A stretch of 64,000 nt of DNA, taken from contig JAINUG010000133.1 of NCBI GenBank assembly GCA_029706075.1, positions 1,384,001 through 1,448,000 of the forward strand, read 5' to 3'. The number at the start of each line of letters is the position of its first letter. Position 1 is the stretch's first letter. Below, piece by piece: positions 12,501 through 27,500 of the stretch. A program made the translations under genes and the position numbers. Source of the stretch: Aldrovandia affinis (lineage: Eukaryota; Chordata; Actinopteri; Notacanthiformes; Halosauridae). The notes under the pieces are model-generated. The model was not told the DNA's origin. It did no database searches and worked only from the letters and a program-made list of their open reading frames with translations.

Positions 12501-15500
12501 GAGAATCACAGAATCTTGGCACTTTTAAATCAGGCCTAAAAACCTTCCTTTTTAACAAGGCCTTCTCTTAACCTGGGGTTTGTTTTGATGCATCTTTGTG
12601 TTTGTTTTCTTTGCTTTATGCTTTTGTAGCACTTTGAGAATATCTTATAATGAAAAGTGCATTATAAATAAAATGTATTATTATTATTATTATTATTATT
12701 ATTTGAGATCACTGGTGAGCGTAAAAATCTGCTTCATTAACATGAAGACGGGCGGAGAAGGCCTTCCTTCACATCTGCACCACAATCAAATAATCAACTA
12801 ATTGTGGTCTTCAATCAAGACCTTGATTAGTCAGGTGTGTTAGTGCTGGGCTAGAACAAAGACCTGCTCCCACACCGGTCCTTCTCAGAGAATACTGGAG
12901 ACCTCTGCTTTATCATGTTAGGAATTAATGTAATAACTAATGTTTACCGCCTTCTTTTGACTTGTTATGCTAACATATAGCATATAGCATAATTTTAGCA
13001 CCTTTGTTGAACTAGGAACAATTTATTTAAGTCCATGAGGGGCATGTTTGCAATGAATAAAAGGTGAAATCAGTGGCACAAACAAAGAGACATTACATCT
13101 TTAAGAAATGTGGGGAAAGATATCACATATATTGTATCATAATCAAGGCTACACAGAGCCTAGGGCAGGAATGTGGGCATTTACCACACATTTGAGAAAG
13201 CCTTCCTTCACATCTTCCCCACAGTCTGGGGGCAGTCTTCACGCCATCCGGCCCCATTACTACCCTGGGCGGCGTTATCCAAGTGAACGGCCACACTTTA
13301 AAGGCTTATTCGGTTATTCACTTTGAAGCCTCTCCCACAGACTAGGCAGAATATCCCAGTGGCTCAGGAAGCCAGTTAAACGTGATGACAAAGGATGCAT
13401 GATTTTGGTGTGGAACAGCAGTTTTGTCTTTCACAAGCATATTTTTGTACTCCTTTCATATTATATTTCATATATATATTATATTATATTTTTTTGGCTA
13501 TGACCCATCAGAATTATTATTATTATTATTATTATGTAATATTTATTTACTTAGAAGATGCCCTCATGGATTATTTACATGTCTAAAATGATACTGAATA
13601 TCCAGTGATACAGCATTCACCTGTAGAAAGTATACCTTGCACAAGGTTATAATAGCAGTGAGATTCAACGGGATCAAAAATCTGCGGTTTCATACCACTC
13701 TGCCCCAGTGCTACTGCTCTCACAGTAAAACCAGGGCACTCTGATAGGCCAGGAACATTTCTCAGGCACGGACGACAGAGGGGCCATGCTGTGCCAGTAA
13801 CGTGATGTCACATTTCCTCCTTCCTGTCCCCCACACCAGACAGACGGCTGTACTCACAGGGTGGTCCGCACCAGCGACGTCTCCCGGGTTATGTTGAGAT
13901 TGATTCCTCCGATGACGCGATATCTGGATTAGGGCAGAGAGGGAGACCATTGCATTTCCTCGTTTAATCAAATCTTCAGATTGCAGATCAGATGGCAAAT
14001 TTATTGGGAGATCGTTCGAATTTCAGAGTGAAGCCTCTGCAGAAGATCCGCACGAACGAAACTTGTGCGTTTCACAAGGGTTTGGGGCTGAGCGATTTGC
14101 TTTTTTTTTGACACGTGCAGGTAACTTCCAAAATAAAGGAAACACTTTATTAAACACAGTAAATGAAGGGTTCTGGTAGCTCTGTTATGGTGTGGGGTGC
14201 ATTTTCCTGCCATGGTGTAGGTCCACTCAACCGCTTGGAGAGAAAGCTAAATACAAAGCCATTCTGAGTGATCACCTTCATCCTATTGTGAAGCATTTCT
14301 CTGTTGATGGGAGTGGTCTCTTCCAGGATGACAATGCCCCCATCCACAGGACACAAGTGGTCACTGAATGATTTGATGAGCATGAAAACAATATAAAGCA
14401 TGCGCCATGGTCGTCTCAGTCACCAGATCTCAACCCAGTTGAGCACTTATGGGAGATTCTGGAGCAGTGCCAGAGACAGCATTTTCCACCACCATCAACA
14501 AAATGCTAAATGATGTAATTTCTCATGAAAGAATGTTGTTGTGTCCCTCCAATCAAGTTCCAGACACTTGTAGAATCTATGCCAATGTGCAGTGAAGCTG
14601 TTCTGGTGGCCCAACACCCTATCAAGATACTTTACATTTGTGTTTCCTTTTATTTTGGCAGTTACCTGTATTTCTTTCAGGTCAAGAAAATGTGGTATTA
14701 AAAAACAAATGCTCCTACTTTTTAGAAAAACAATTAAAGCCATGTTGAATACCCCAGGAAGCAGAGAAGACACATCTGATGAACAAAACCTTGTCTCAGT
14801 GTTCACACAGTTTTATGGAGCCTCCCTATTTATTCACAAAAAAAAACCAACCTTCAGATAAATTATGAATTTTTCAAGGATATGAATATTGGGGCCTATC
14901 TTACATTCAAAACTGAATTATGAATTTTAATATAATATTTATCAGCCTTTGCTCATCCAACAGATCAGGCGACTGAAGACATGGCAGGTTCCGATTATCC
15001 CTTTGAAAGTGCCTGTTGTGTTTCTGCGAGGGCCATCCTGGCCACAGGGACTCCTGCTCAGCGCATAGAACACACTGGAGGCCACCAATCAGAGGCAGGG
15101 TTCTAAACAGCCAGGAGGAGATATTGTTGTGTTTTCAGAAGCAAATTAATCTGGAGGAGGAGGAGGAGGAGGAGGAGGGGGGAGTTCTTCTTTCTCTGAT
15201 GTTTACAGATGTGTTTAAAACAAGGTGACAGAATAACATGGTGTGCAGAGACTGGGGAGGTCGGGGGGTGTCATTTCAAAGGAGCTTGAGGTGCAGATCT
15301 TTGAGAAAGCGTCCATCCTAACCCTAACCCACTGAAGGGGCAGCCTGAACGGGGCTCCTAACCAGCACAGAGACGATGCGCACTGACAATCCAACGTTCC
15401 CTCTGGGAGGCGGCGCCAGAAAAACCCCACAACGTTCCCTCCGAGACACTCCTTCGCCGAAGACGGCGAGGATTAAGGAGGGAGAGCGCCGCGGGAGACG

Positions 15501-18500
15501 TGCCTCTCTGTCTCGTACCGTTAGGCGGCCCGCGGCCCGCAGTCTTCCTGCTCAACGATACTTCCACCGAAAATAGGTCAAGGGGAAGAGAGCGGCCGTC
15601 ACTGTGTTCCGAGGTCATCGGCTCCACGGTGGTGGTGGTGTGTGTGTTCGTGACGGAGAGACACAGGATCGCGCGGTCGTTTAGGCACATGCATCGCCTC
15701 TCCCCCCGTGCTGTGGGACGGACTCATGTCCTCACCGGGTGGGGGGCTGCTGGGAGGGGGTTCGGGGAATGAGAGGACCGGCACCCTGCCCAGCAGAGCT
15801 CACCCTGACTGAGGTGCGGCCATTTCAAGGATCGGTCACTACCAGGGCCGCTGACAGCAGTGTCTGCTGCCCAGAGTTGTGAACAAGTCATTGTTTAGCA
15901 ATGCCTCAAGTCTTAACCTTCAAGTTTTTTAAGTCCCAAGTCCTGAAGGGTTAAGTCTCAAGTAAAGTCCCAAGTCACTGTGTTCAGGTCAAGTCAAGTC
16001 ACAAGTCCCAAATGTCAGGTGTCAAGTCCTCAAGTCACATTCAAAACACATCTCTCGAGTCATCCAGCTCAAGCCCAAGTCTAGTCCCAAGTCATAGACA
16101 TGCAAGTCTAAGTCAAGTCTCAAGTATCTTTATTTTTTGCAAGTCAAGTTTGAAGTCATCAAAATTGTGACTCGAGTCGCACTCCAGTCCAGTCAACTCT
16201 GCTGCTGCCCTCTCCCACGCTGCTAAACCAAGTTGTAGAACTCTGGTTCCAAACTACGTCAGGCCTTCAAAATGCACTGTGTTGATGTTTAGAGATTTCA
16301 GTACACTTGCAACACAGAAAGTTTCAATTTCCTCATGAACAGCAGATTACTGAACTGAAGAGAATTATATCATGTTAGAATGCACATGGTGTGAATGTTG
16401 TCACTGAGCGTTGCTGTCCTTATTACTAAAAATATGAAAGAATTTAAAAAAAGTGCCAGCAGCCATGTTTCAAATGACACAACGCTCACTCTTGTGCACG
16501 TGTTGTCCTTTTATTAGTGTTTATGACAGTCCATAATAATTTCTTCATATTTTAAAAGAGCCAAAAAAACAACAACAACCAAATCCTTAAAAGGAGTGCG
16601 TTAGACTGCCTATCTGAGGCCCCTGTGCATCGTGTTATTTTATAGCTTACCAGATACATTCATCCTTGTCTTACATTTTTATATTATTCATTTATGCAGC
16701 TTGACTTTTTACCTTGTTCAGAACTGCACCGGTGAATTCAACCCCAAACTTATGGATTGTTAGAACAGCTCAACCAATACTCCAAAACCTATTTCATTTT
16801 TCGTTAGGTATTTAAGTTTGGTCGGCATGAATCATGGGGTGCGGCCTCTTATGCGTGACCAACATTCTCCAGCACGTTCCGAGACTCGTGTGTTCTACCC
16901 TCGCCATCTCGCAAAATTCGCCACAAACAATAGCTGGGGCTTTGGCAGCCATGAATTAAATCTGAATCTAACACCCTCTCAAAGAATCTTCTCAGAGAAT
17001 TATTCGTGTGATTAGTTCACCAGCGGAGTTTGGAGAGTGCTCTATGGAAAAATGTTTATATAAAACAGAGGCGAAACAGCACAGAAGTTTGGAGAGTCCT
17101 CTATGGAAAAATATTTATATAAAACAGTGGCGAAACAGCACAGAAAATAAAAAAGGGCAAGCTTTTAGATCTTTGAATAAAAACCCAGAGCTAAATGAAA
17201 CAATGCGCAAAAATGGGCCAGTGGAGAAGGGGACAGCGTTTTTAATCATATCTCTTTAATATCCCAGCCCTGTCACAAGCTCTCTCTCTCTCTCTGCCTC
17301 GGCTGCTGCTTGTCCTTTACCATTTGTTAATTGTGTGTTTGGAAGATATGCTTCTTTTAAAAGTGTCTAAAAAAAAGTGGCTAAATGGCATATATATTAT
17401 TAGATTATTTTGAGAAAAATAAAGTATTCCGAAAATCAGCTACATATAAAACTGGTTTAAATTTCAAATGACATTTGTGGAGATGTTTGTCTTCCAGCAG
17501 TACTTCCATGCCAGAATACCCTGCAGGGCAGATCTGTCGATTAAATACTGGTATACAGAATACTAACATTATGTATAATAATGTAAGTCATACAGTATGT
17601 ACATTACAATTTTACTATTATATATTTTATAGTATATATTAGAGCTTATATAAAGCATATATCCAAAGTTACATTGTTTCTAATGCAGTCCAATTACTAG
17701 AGACGTTAAAAATGCACATAAACGGTGGAACATTTTATACAGATGAGTTTTAACCATTTAAACATTGAATTCCAGTAAAGTGAAACTCCATATGAAACAC
17801 TGGTGCTTTGGTGGTGTTTTGTGCAACAATGACCACTGACTTGTAGCTATCGCCCTTTCACTCAGAGAAATGCAGTTGCTTTTAGCCAATTCAAGAAATT
17901 ATGAAACATTCGTCTAATTAAAATATGCTTATGTTTAGTAAGGCAGCAAGCTGTTCCTCTGGAGAGAAAAAATTCGTCAGGAAATGTAAAAAATTAGGCA
18001 CAACTATAATATCAATCAATCTAGAGATATGAGTCAGAACACTCACGGCTCACCGCCTGCTGACAAGCTAAAGCTTTGTTTACACGATGTCACTAGCAAA
18101 CCTAATCCGCGGTATGGAGAGATGTTATCTCGGACAGGGAGGAGAACTGGACATCGCCAACATATTCCCTCTTTAAAGAGTTCCACTTTTGCATTTCTAG
18201 ACGATGAAAATTGGCGAGACAGTAGGGCCTCCACTGTATCATGCCAGACGGGGTGTGTACGGGGTATGCCTACACGACTAGTTGTAGTTTCTGTATAGAA
18301 TGTATCCCCAATGCGACTTCACGAACAAAGACAAACAACAAACCGACAAACACTTTTCCAAGCAGTAAAAAAATTATATTAAAATATAAACTCAAAAAAG
18401 CAATGGTATGTTAATGAAATAATACAATTACAAATTCCATAAAAACTCCATAGTGATGCATTTAAAATAATTTATCAACGTGATCGAGTGGCTGGCTCAT

Positions 18501-21088
18501 TAAAGGGGCTGTTCACCAGGCACCGAACAGGCTGATGGAAGTTGGAGTCCGGACCATATCAGTTTAAGTGGAACTGAATAACCTCTGATACAGTTAACCT
18601 TTAAAGAGAAAACAATGAAGGATCACTACCTTTGTCTGAAATTGTAATTGGAAATTTTTAAAAATGATAAAAACCCAAATAAACATTATGTACCAAATTG
18701 ATGTTGAACAGTTTGGGGAAAAAATCATTAAATGGTTACTAAATTCTTAGCATTTAAATGTTTTAACGGTAAACAATGACCTTACTATTAACATTAGGCC
18801 TGCCCCAAATACACAACGCATGTATGTCGTATGAAGAGTTAGACTTTGTTTTATTCACGTTGTCCAGAAATTTGAAATGCTCAATAACTCCAGTCCAGAC
18901 TCTCAGTTTGTTGGACGATTGTGAACACCCCTCTGAAAGAAATGTCTGCTCAATGTGGATTGAATTGAATTTGGGCGCTGTCCAAACCATTCGCTCACTG
19001 TTCATCTCACCCCACTCTTCTGACCTGCCTATTCTCTTGTGATTCTGCTCCGTGTCCAAAGAACCTAATTATGCCTTAATATCTCCCTTCTCTCATCAGA
19101 TTATTTCATCTATATTTCCTATTATAATTATTATTTCTCATGACTTTCTCATATGCTCAAATTCTGTTTATTCTATATTTTTACAAGTATAAAGTTCCAT
19201 TCAGATTTTATTCATTTCTGTTTAATTCAGTTTAATTTTCTCCTTTTTTCCCATTACCGTCTGTCAGTATTGAGTTTCTCAGCATGAAACCGTGATATGG
19301 GGTCCATGGAGGGACCAGTCCTGCTAAAGCACTGTTTTTCAGTGTGTTAACATGCCCCACAGTCTGGTGTCTAATTCTGACTGTGTGATTGCGAAACATG
19401 CCTGACTATTGACTTTGAGGAATAGGAATTTAAGCAAACATTTAAGCTAAACATTACAGTTGTTTCATTTATTCATTGAAAATAAATAAGTAAGAATATA
19501 ATGAGTGTAGTGTAATGGTTAGGGAGCTGGGCTTGTAACTAACAGAGGTTGCAGGTTCAATTCCCAGGTGGGGCACTGCTGTTGTACCCTTGAGCAAGGT
19601 ACTTGTATTGTAAAGCTTCAGTAAAAATGGTTTTACAAATGGATTGTATGTATGTAAATAAAAATGTAAACTGCTAAATGCCTAAAATGTCAATGAAAAT
19701 GTAAATGTAATCAAAAGGTAAGAATAATAAATAATCAAATTCATTCTTGTAATCCATGAATGTGTTTCTCAAAGTCGAGGGGAAATGGCCAAGTCACCAG
19801 CCGCCTGGCCTCTTGTTCACAGTTTCACTCCCTCTTCAGCGTAAGAGTGCATCTGCTGAACGAGGCTTTCCACGAGAGGCCACGTTCCCTGAGATTCACG
19901 GAAAGCCAAACTTCTCAGAGAGACACCAGGGCAGTCTGTCTCACGGCCAGAGGGAAGGCGTAGTCTTTTTACACGCTCCAAACGCCGTGCTGAAGCCTGT
20001 CGCTACAGCAAGACGTCCAGCGTTAAATCAACTCTGACAGAGTCAATCTGATACCTACTGGGTTCATATAAACTCAAAACAGAGTTAAATTGACATTAAA
20101 TATTTTGCTTATTTTGAGAAATGGCACAATTTTGTGTTTCTGAAATGGCACAATATGATAACAAAATGATCATGTTTTTAAGGTTTGTTCAATTGTGAAC
20201 TCCCTAGCTGCCATTAGTGAAGCCTGGGCTTAGTATTATTATTTTAATTTTTCTGGCGGTAATTCTGGCTGCAACTCCTTTCCTCGACAATACGACTGCT
20301 TTTCAGTTGCTTCCACAGAAGTATTCATAATGTATTTGTAATAATTTACAGTACAGTATATCAAGTGACACAGTGCTTTTTTTCCATTTCATGTGCAGCA
20401 GCAAAACCAAAACTATATTGCAGTAGCAATAAGATTACATATGTAAGTCATTTGATATTTATATGTAATATTTAACCAAAATGTTTAAATGAATTAAATT
20501 AGTCAAAAAATGTATATAATGCTCTTAATATTTATCCTGTGCAAATATGTTTTTTAGAGCCAGAAGTATGAATTGGATGGATTGTGTAGATTTTGGACAT
20601 TGAAGGATGTGCAAAATAATAAATGTGGGTGATACATATTGGAATACGGTGCACAGGTTGTGTACATGCTGTGGCAGGACCGGTCTTGTATGAGGGAACA
20701 TTACATTATTACAGCGGTCTCATTTATCCGTGTTTGTTGAGGGAGCGTGTTGCAGTATTTCCCTTTACCGCAGTGCTGTCCTGCCCTCTACTGTCCTTCC
20801 CGAGCCATGCACCAACAGGAGGAGCATCGCGCCGTGTTTCTGTATCGGTGAGCGAACGGCAGAGCCCCTGTCATCTCCCGCTCCGCAGACGGGTTCAAGG
20901 TCAGAGCCGGGCGATTTCCAGCTCATCTTTTCTTTGTTGTGTGTCATAAAACGAGGAGGTAATGTGAGCTGGGGTCCGCAGCATCACACTGGGGCGCTCG
21001 CACGCGGCAGGAGGGGGACATCAATCCTGCCTGACACTGTCTTTAGGATACAGGGGCCTTACTGTCATCTGCACAGCCCCGCACGCAC

Positions 21089-21152
<64 letters not shown>

Positions 21153-21157
21153 CTCCA

Positions 21158-21192
<35 letters not shown>

Positions 21193-21288
21193 CTCCACTC
21201 ACAAACACACACACACCCCTCCACTCACACACACACACACTCACACACACACCCTCCACTCACACACACACACACACACACCCCTCCA

Positions 21289-21321
<33 letters not shown>

Positions 21322-21330
21322 CTCCACTTA

Positions 21331-21371
<41 letters not shown>

Positions 21372-21475
21372 CTCCACTCACACACACACACACTCACACA
21401 CACAGACCCCTCCACTCACACACACACACACACACACACACACCTCCTCCTCACTCTCTCTCACACACACACTCA

Positions 21476-21514
<39 letters not shown>

Positions 21515-24500
21515 CTCCTGACCACCGCAAATCAAAGGCAGGGAAGCGCTGTCACTCCGCATTAGCGGAACGGTTCTCACTCCTGGCGAGGTAAATAAAC
21601 CTGTCAGAGGGCCAGCAGTCTGGCGTTTAGTGGAGGCTGTCCAACAATGTGCCTCACAGCAGTCAGTTTATATTTTCGTTTGCGCTTGATCTGCTCAGAA
21701 CACTTTAAGGTGTAACATCAGGATTATTTAGTTGGATTATGATATGTTAAAACATTTTCCCCCTTTGTCATTAATTTAGCACTGGTTTCACTCAAAATTT
21801 GTCCTACAAACAAATGTGTTTGTGATGTTTAGTTTTCTCTTTTCCCTTTTATCTGACACAAAAATAGTTAGAGTTAGGGTTAGGGATTAGGGTTAGGGGT
21901 AGGGGTTAGGGGTTAGGGTTTGCGAATGAGAAAATCTCGAAAATCTCCACATTTTGGAGATTGCTGAACTTTTCAATTTGTGTTTGTGAAGAAAAAAACC
22001 CCACTTGCATTTAATAGTTACCCAGTTAAGGAAATGTTTATTGAAGCCCTGGGTTTTAAAAATAATAGTTTAACATTTAAAACATACCCAACAGTGACTG
22101 AAATGTATCTTTACCGACACAGTGTGCACACATTTTGAAGTTGGCCGTCTAAAAACAAGGAGATGGAGTGCGGTGTGTTTGCTGTGAAAACAGCAGCATT
22201 GAGTGTTTATCATCTGCCCCTGATACAGGATCTCCTCCACACAGCACTCTGCCATCATACACCTGGATATAACCTGAACCAGGTCGGTTAAACGTCACAC
22301 CTGCTCCCCTCTCGATCCTACAACCTTCTGCTTTCAGCTCCAGTTCCCTCACGGCTATTCCACACTGCTGCTCATTGGGAGTTTTGCTGCTGCTCGGAAT
22401 GGAGTTCTGGGGCCGTATGTACAAAGACTCTAAGAGTAGGAGTACTGATCTAGGATCAGGTTTCCCCTGTCCATATCCTAACCATATCCATTATGAGCTA
22501 AAAGGCTAAACTGATCCTAAATCAGCACTCCTACTCTTAGAATCTTTGTACATACGGGCCCAGTTCCAAGTTTACACTGACAGACAGGGCCCTTTTCCCA
22601 GTTCTTTCTGAAGGAAATGCAATCGGCCTACCTCTCGCCTAAGAGGCTGGGAGACAAACTGGGATGCCCTCGGGGTGGGACGGTGAGAGAGGGGCGGGTA
22701 GGTATCGATCTCGGGAAGAAACCTAACCAAAAAAAAACCCAGAACAAAAAGCGGACCGATCCGGAATGCAACACGACTGCCTTCCCTGTGTCATTTCACC
22801 CCCTCCTTCTCCAAAACCGCCGCCTCAGATTTAAATCAGTCCGATCCTTCTGAGTCTGCGTGCCGCCCGGACTGGCGGCGTGTCTCACTCTACTGCAGGC
22901 CATTAAGCGCTCCGCTTCATTACCGCGCGCGTCTGCGCGAGTCTGCGCGAGTCAGCGCTTTCGCTCCCCTCCGGTAACGCGGTCCCGGTGAGCGCAGGGG
23001 TCTGACAAATGTGGCGTCGCGACAATTAGCCAGGAATCAAATCACGGAACATTAAAACGCGCTGCGCGGCGAGGATGACAAGCCAAACAATTAATTTGTT
23101 GTCAATTATTCATCACTTTGAAAAGTCCTGAAAGGGCTTGTTCATACGGAAATCAGCCGGGATGCTAAGAAGGTTAATAGTATCTAATAGTAGTGATCTA
23201 GTGATAGTAGTATCTAATAGTAGTGTTAATAGTATATAATAGTAGTGATTTAGGCCCTGGATCACATTTAAAAAGCAAGTTTTTCTTTTCAAAAACACAT
23301 TTATTTTATTTTATTTTTTAATTTTTTTTGCAACACTGAACAATTTTTTTTAAATTATTTGTAAAGAATCTCTTTAATTGTAAGTAACCTGTCTGTCTGA
23401 AAAAGGCTTCTTTGTTATAACATTCTTACAGACAAAAATCTATTCGATGGAATTCTTTAATGTTGACGCAGAACACATGAAGAAGACATCTGCCCAGAAT
23501 CCATAATATATTTGAGTCATTAAATTTAACACTTTTTGTTTGGTGCACACGGATTCCACATACAGTAGCTAGTAGCCTTGTCGTGGTATTTTTTAAATGA
23601 CCATCTGCACTTCGATAAAAAAAAATGTTAGGGTATAAAATAAAAGAGCCATCTGCCAGATGCAGCCATTGACATAACCGCCACACTGTTACATTAAACA
23701 AATATTTGGAGGTAAAATACGAGACACCAGCTTTGCCTTTTTTAAAACTTTATTTGCCTCTTAATCCCAGTTACTCTGCATACAGCGATCCTCACCGTCC
23801 GCGTTTGGAATCTATGTCGTGGGAACCAATTAAGAAATGAATCGCTCATGTTTCTTATTGACAGCTTTCAAGTGCAGAATTCTGACTGGAGGTCAACGTA
23901 AGATGAGGAATACGAGTACGTCACAGCGTGCTAAGCAAAGGCACGCGCACGCTCACTGCTGCTACAAATACCTTTGCACAGACTGCCACAGTCATCACTC
24001 TAATGCGAATACAGTCGCCTTGGCCTTGTTGTTAAGGGGAGCTTAAGAAAGTTGGGCCCTGTATCCACTGTCCCAGTGTGATTTCAGTCTGACAGACAGC
24101 ACACTTCTCTGAGAGTGAGACCCACCCTTTAGGAACCCTACTGAACCTTATTTAACATAATCCGCATGTATACCCGTGCAAAAGTATATATATAATTTAT
24201 ATCGTTTTTTTAAAGACATTTTGTTTCTGATTTTTCCCAGTTTTTCTCCCCAATTTGGAAGCCAATTATACCCTCTATTTATTTTCGATTAACCATCCCC
24301 CCCTACGAACTTGCCGCCCCTTCTCTACGGGGGAAGATACTCTCCGAGGCCGGCGATGATCCGCCTCCTCCGAGACGGAACTCACCGACCCCCTTTCTGG
24401 AGACTCCCTTACGACCACCCTCCCCCCTCCATCAGGAGCGGACAGCCTGACCAGGGCCGGTCTGGCAGAGACAGGTTTCGAACCGTGTCCCTGATAGGCG

Positions 24501-27500
24501 GCTCACACTCGTACAAGACCAGCCAAATATGGGTGCGTTAGACCGCTACGCTATCCGCCAGGCCGCAAAAGTATATTTTTGGTGATATCGGCTGAAAACA
24601 GTACACCCTGTCTAAAATATTGAGAGAATTTTAACTGATGAGAGGACAGCTCAAGGTGGGAGTGTTGGACTTATCAAACACTACACTCAGTGGTGGACAC
24701 TAACAAAGTACTTTTACTTTACTTGTACTTATTACTGTACTTAAGTACATTTGTCAAGTATCTGTTCTTACTTAAGTATTTCCATTTTTACTTTTATTTT
24801 TACTTTCGCTCCCCTACATTTCAAAGGTAAATGGGGGTTAAATGTAGGACTTTTGACTTTTACTGGAGTAATATTTTATCAGGGCATCTGTACTTTTACT
24901 CAAGTAAAGTGTGTGTGTACTTCGTCCACCACTGGTAACACTTTGCTAACCCTCAGATGCCAGATGTCAAAACCTGGAACTCCTCAACATGTGACCAGAC
25001 CCACACATTCTGATTTTGGTGTTTTGGGGAAAGATAGCGTCTATGGCTGCACACTCTGCTAAATTGAAGTAAAGCAAGAAAAGATATGAACTCTGGATAC
25101 AGGAAAACATGTGCATGAGTAAAACTGTGCACTGCTGACCATATTACTGAAATTAAATCTGCTTTTCAAGCTCACGTTCAGACACAGAGGGAATATTGCT
25201 CAGTCAAAAGGAACATGCCACAGGCTCTATTAGCAACGCTTTTTTGACCGGTTTGGCTTTCAAAACGAGCAGAATTTTCAGGTTGCTTTCCCGGTTTGCT
25301 AATATCGCTCTGCTAAAGTTGAGGGAGTTAAACCTGAGGGCGTTGAAAGGAGAAACTTGCTCGCTGGCGGGAGCAGAGCGAGGCTTCAGATCTGATTTGG
25401 ATTCGATGTAAAAGGCTTGGTGTCCTGACCGGGTCTCTGTCAGAGCCGCCCTTTTCGCCCTCCGCGGTGTCAGAGGGCGCGTGCGCTTTCACGTGAGCCT
25501 CCGCCGGTAGCGCCTCGAGACACGGCAGTCTGGCACGCAAACGCGAATCAATGAGCACCTCCCGAAAAAACATCTCCGGAGGTGCGCTGGAACTCCCCCA
25601 AACCGCGCTCCCTGCCAGCATCCGAAACCCAGCACCGCTGCACTGCCAGACAGGATTACCGAGCACAAAGAGAAGGGCCTGGGACTGGAGTCAAGGATCA
25701 GGTAATTCTACTTCAACAATGCAAGGCATTCGCTACAAACGCGGGTAATTATGTGAGCTCGGTGTGTCAGGTTGTTTAAACTCTGACCCGCAGTTTCGAT
25801 ACGGTGTAGTGTACTTATGTCTGAATAAAACATAACCAAGTGCATCTGACAATGGATCTGTCCTTTTGAACCCTCTTTTTTGTGTGTGAGTGAAGTACTT
25901 TAAAAAGCAGTTAAAACGGCTACTGAAAAAAATGTCTGTCTCGTTAATTAATCGTATGTATTTATTTTTGCTCCCATCCCCAAACATTGACAAATGCAAA
26001 TTCTCCCCCGTTTGCCATCTGGGCATGAGGGTGCTCATTAGTTTTAAAGGAGGTTAATCCATTCAGGGTTGTTTTTTGCATGATATGCCAATTATGACTA
26101 ATTGCTGATGTGGCTTCCGTCAAGGTAAGAGCGCATAGAGGCAGGCAGGTGTGTAACACCAGAGGTGTTCGTTGGTAGGTGGGCAGTGCAGGAGAATTTT
26201 ATCTTAAAAAGAATAACAGTAATACTTTTTGGAAATTCATGCTGTAATGTCTTGTGTTTTTTAAAACAGATTTTTTCCCCTGTTTTTCTCCCAATTTGGT
26301 GGGCAATTACACCCTCTATTTCTTTCAATTATTCCTGTTGAGGGCGGAGTGGGTGCTGATGATAGCTGGGGGATTTAAAAAAAAAAAAATGTTTTTAAGA
26401 TTTATTTTTCCGATTTTACCCCGTTTTCTCCCAATTTGGTAGCCAATTACCCGTGTGCTTAGTTCAATCCCCCTTCCCTCATAGTTCGCTGCCATAGACC
26501 TGTGACCGGCAGTGAGAAGGGCGTAGCAATGCCTCCTCCGAGACAACACTCGTCGTGCCGTCGACTGTAATTCCGGTACCCCAGAACCACTCCTGTGCGC
26601 AGCGAACTGTATGTGTCAGCTTCCCTCCCCCCTCCCTGGGGCAGACAGACAATTGCCGCCCTGATGGCACTCCCGGCCAGAGCCGACTCTGGCGGGACGG
26701 GGAATCAAACCCCGGTCTCTGGACTGGCTTTTTAAAATCAAATTAATTGCGATGAATTGCCATTATATGGCCATTCATTTATTGCAGATGCAATTTTAGT
26801 TAAGATCTGAAATAGTTACAATGGGTAGAATTGACAATTATGTTTTGTGGAATTCTGACAGAAATTATCAAAAAAATACAGCTGCATAGTCGGCAATATC
26901 CAGCGTCTCCAGCCTTTTCCGTCGCACCGGATTGTAAATTTGACACGGCGCAAAAAAAGGAAATCACAGATCACACAGAGATGATGTATGGATCATTCTG
27001 AACAAATTTACAGAAGAAATATGGCGTGACAGATTGAGACGTTGTTAATTACATTTTCTATTTCAGAAAATATCTCCGTTACCTTGGATTTCATTTCACC
27101 CCCCCGGGAGTAATTCAGAGGGAATGGACTGTCAGAGCCAAATGTTCCTTGCTTTCTCGCGGCTAACGATAATCATCTTATGAAATAAAACAGCTTGGGA
27201 AGTCATTTTAATCACAATCCATTCCTGTAAATGGCATGAACCGAATGCCATGGCAACCACGGCTGATTTAATTCCGCTTCCCTAAACAAAGAGCACTTCC
27301 TGCGAGCAGTGATGCAATGACTGAGCAAGTCTGAACTTCTGTGATTAACCTGAGCACTGGTATGGGTATGGAGCACTGGTATGGGTATGGAGCACTGGTA
27401 TGGGTATGGTGCAAGAGTTGTTTGCCACTGTTCTCAGAAACACACACAACACAACATTACACAGAACATGCACACTTTCTGCTCGGTTTCTTTTCTAGTA

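Noticed and set aside
20730-21521. 263-codon open frame
   Set aside because: Most of it is Thr-His repeats from the CA microsatellite; no domain or splice support.
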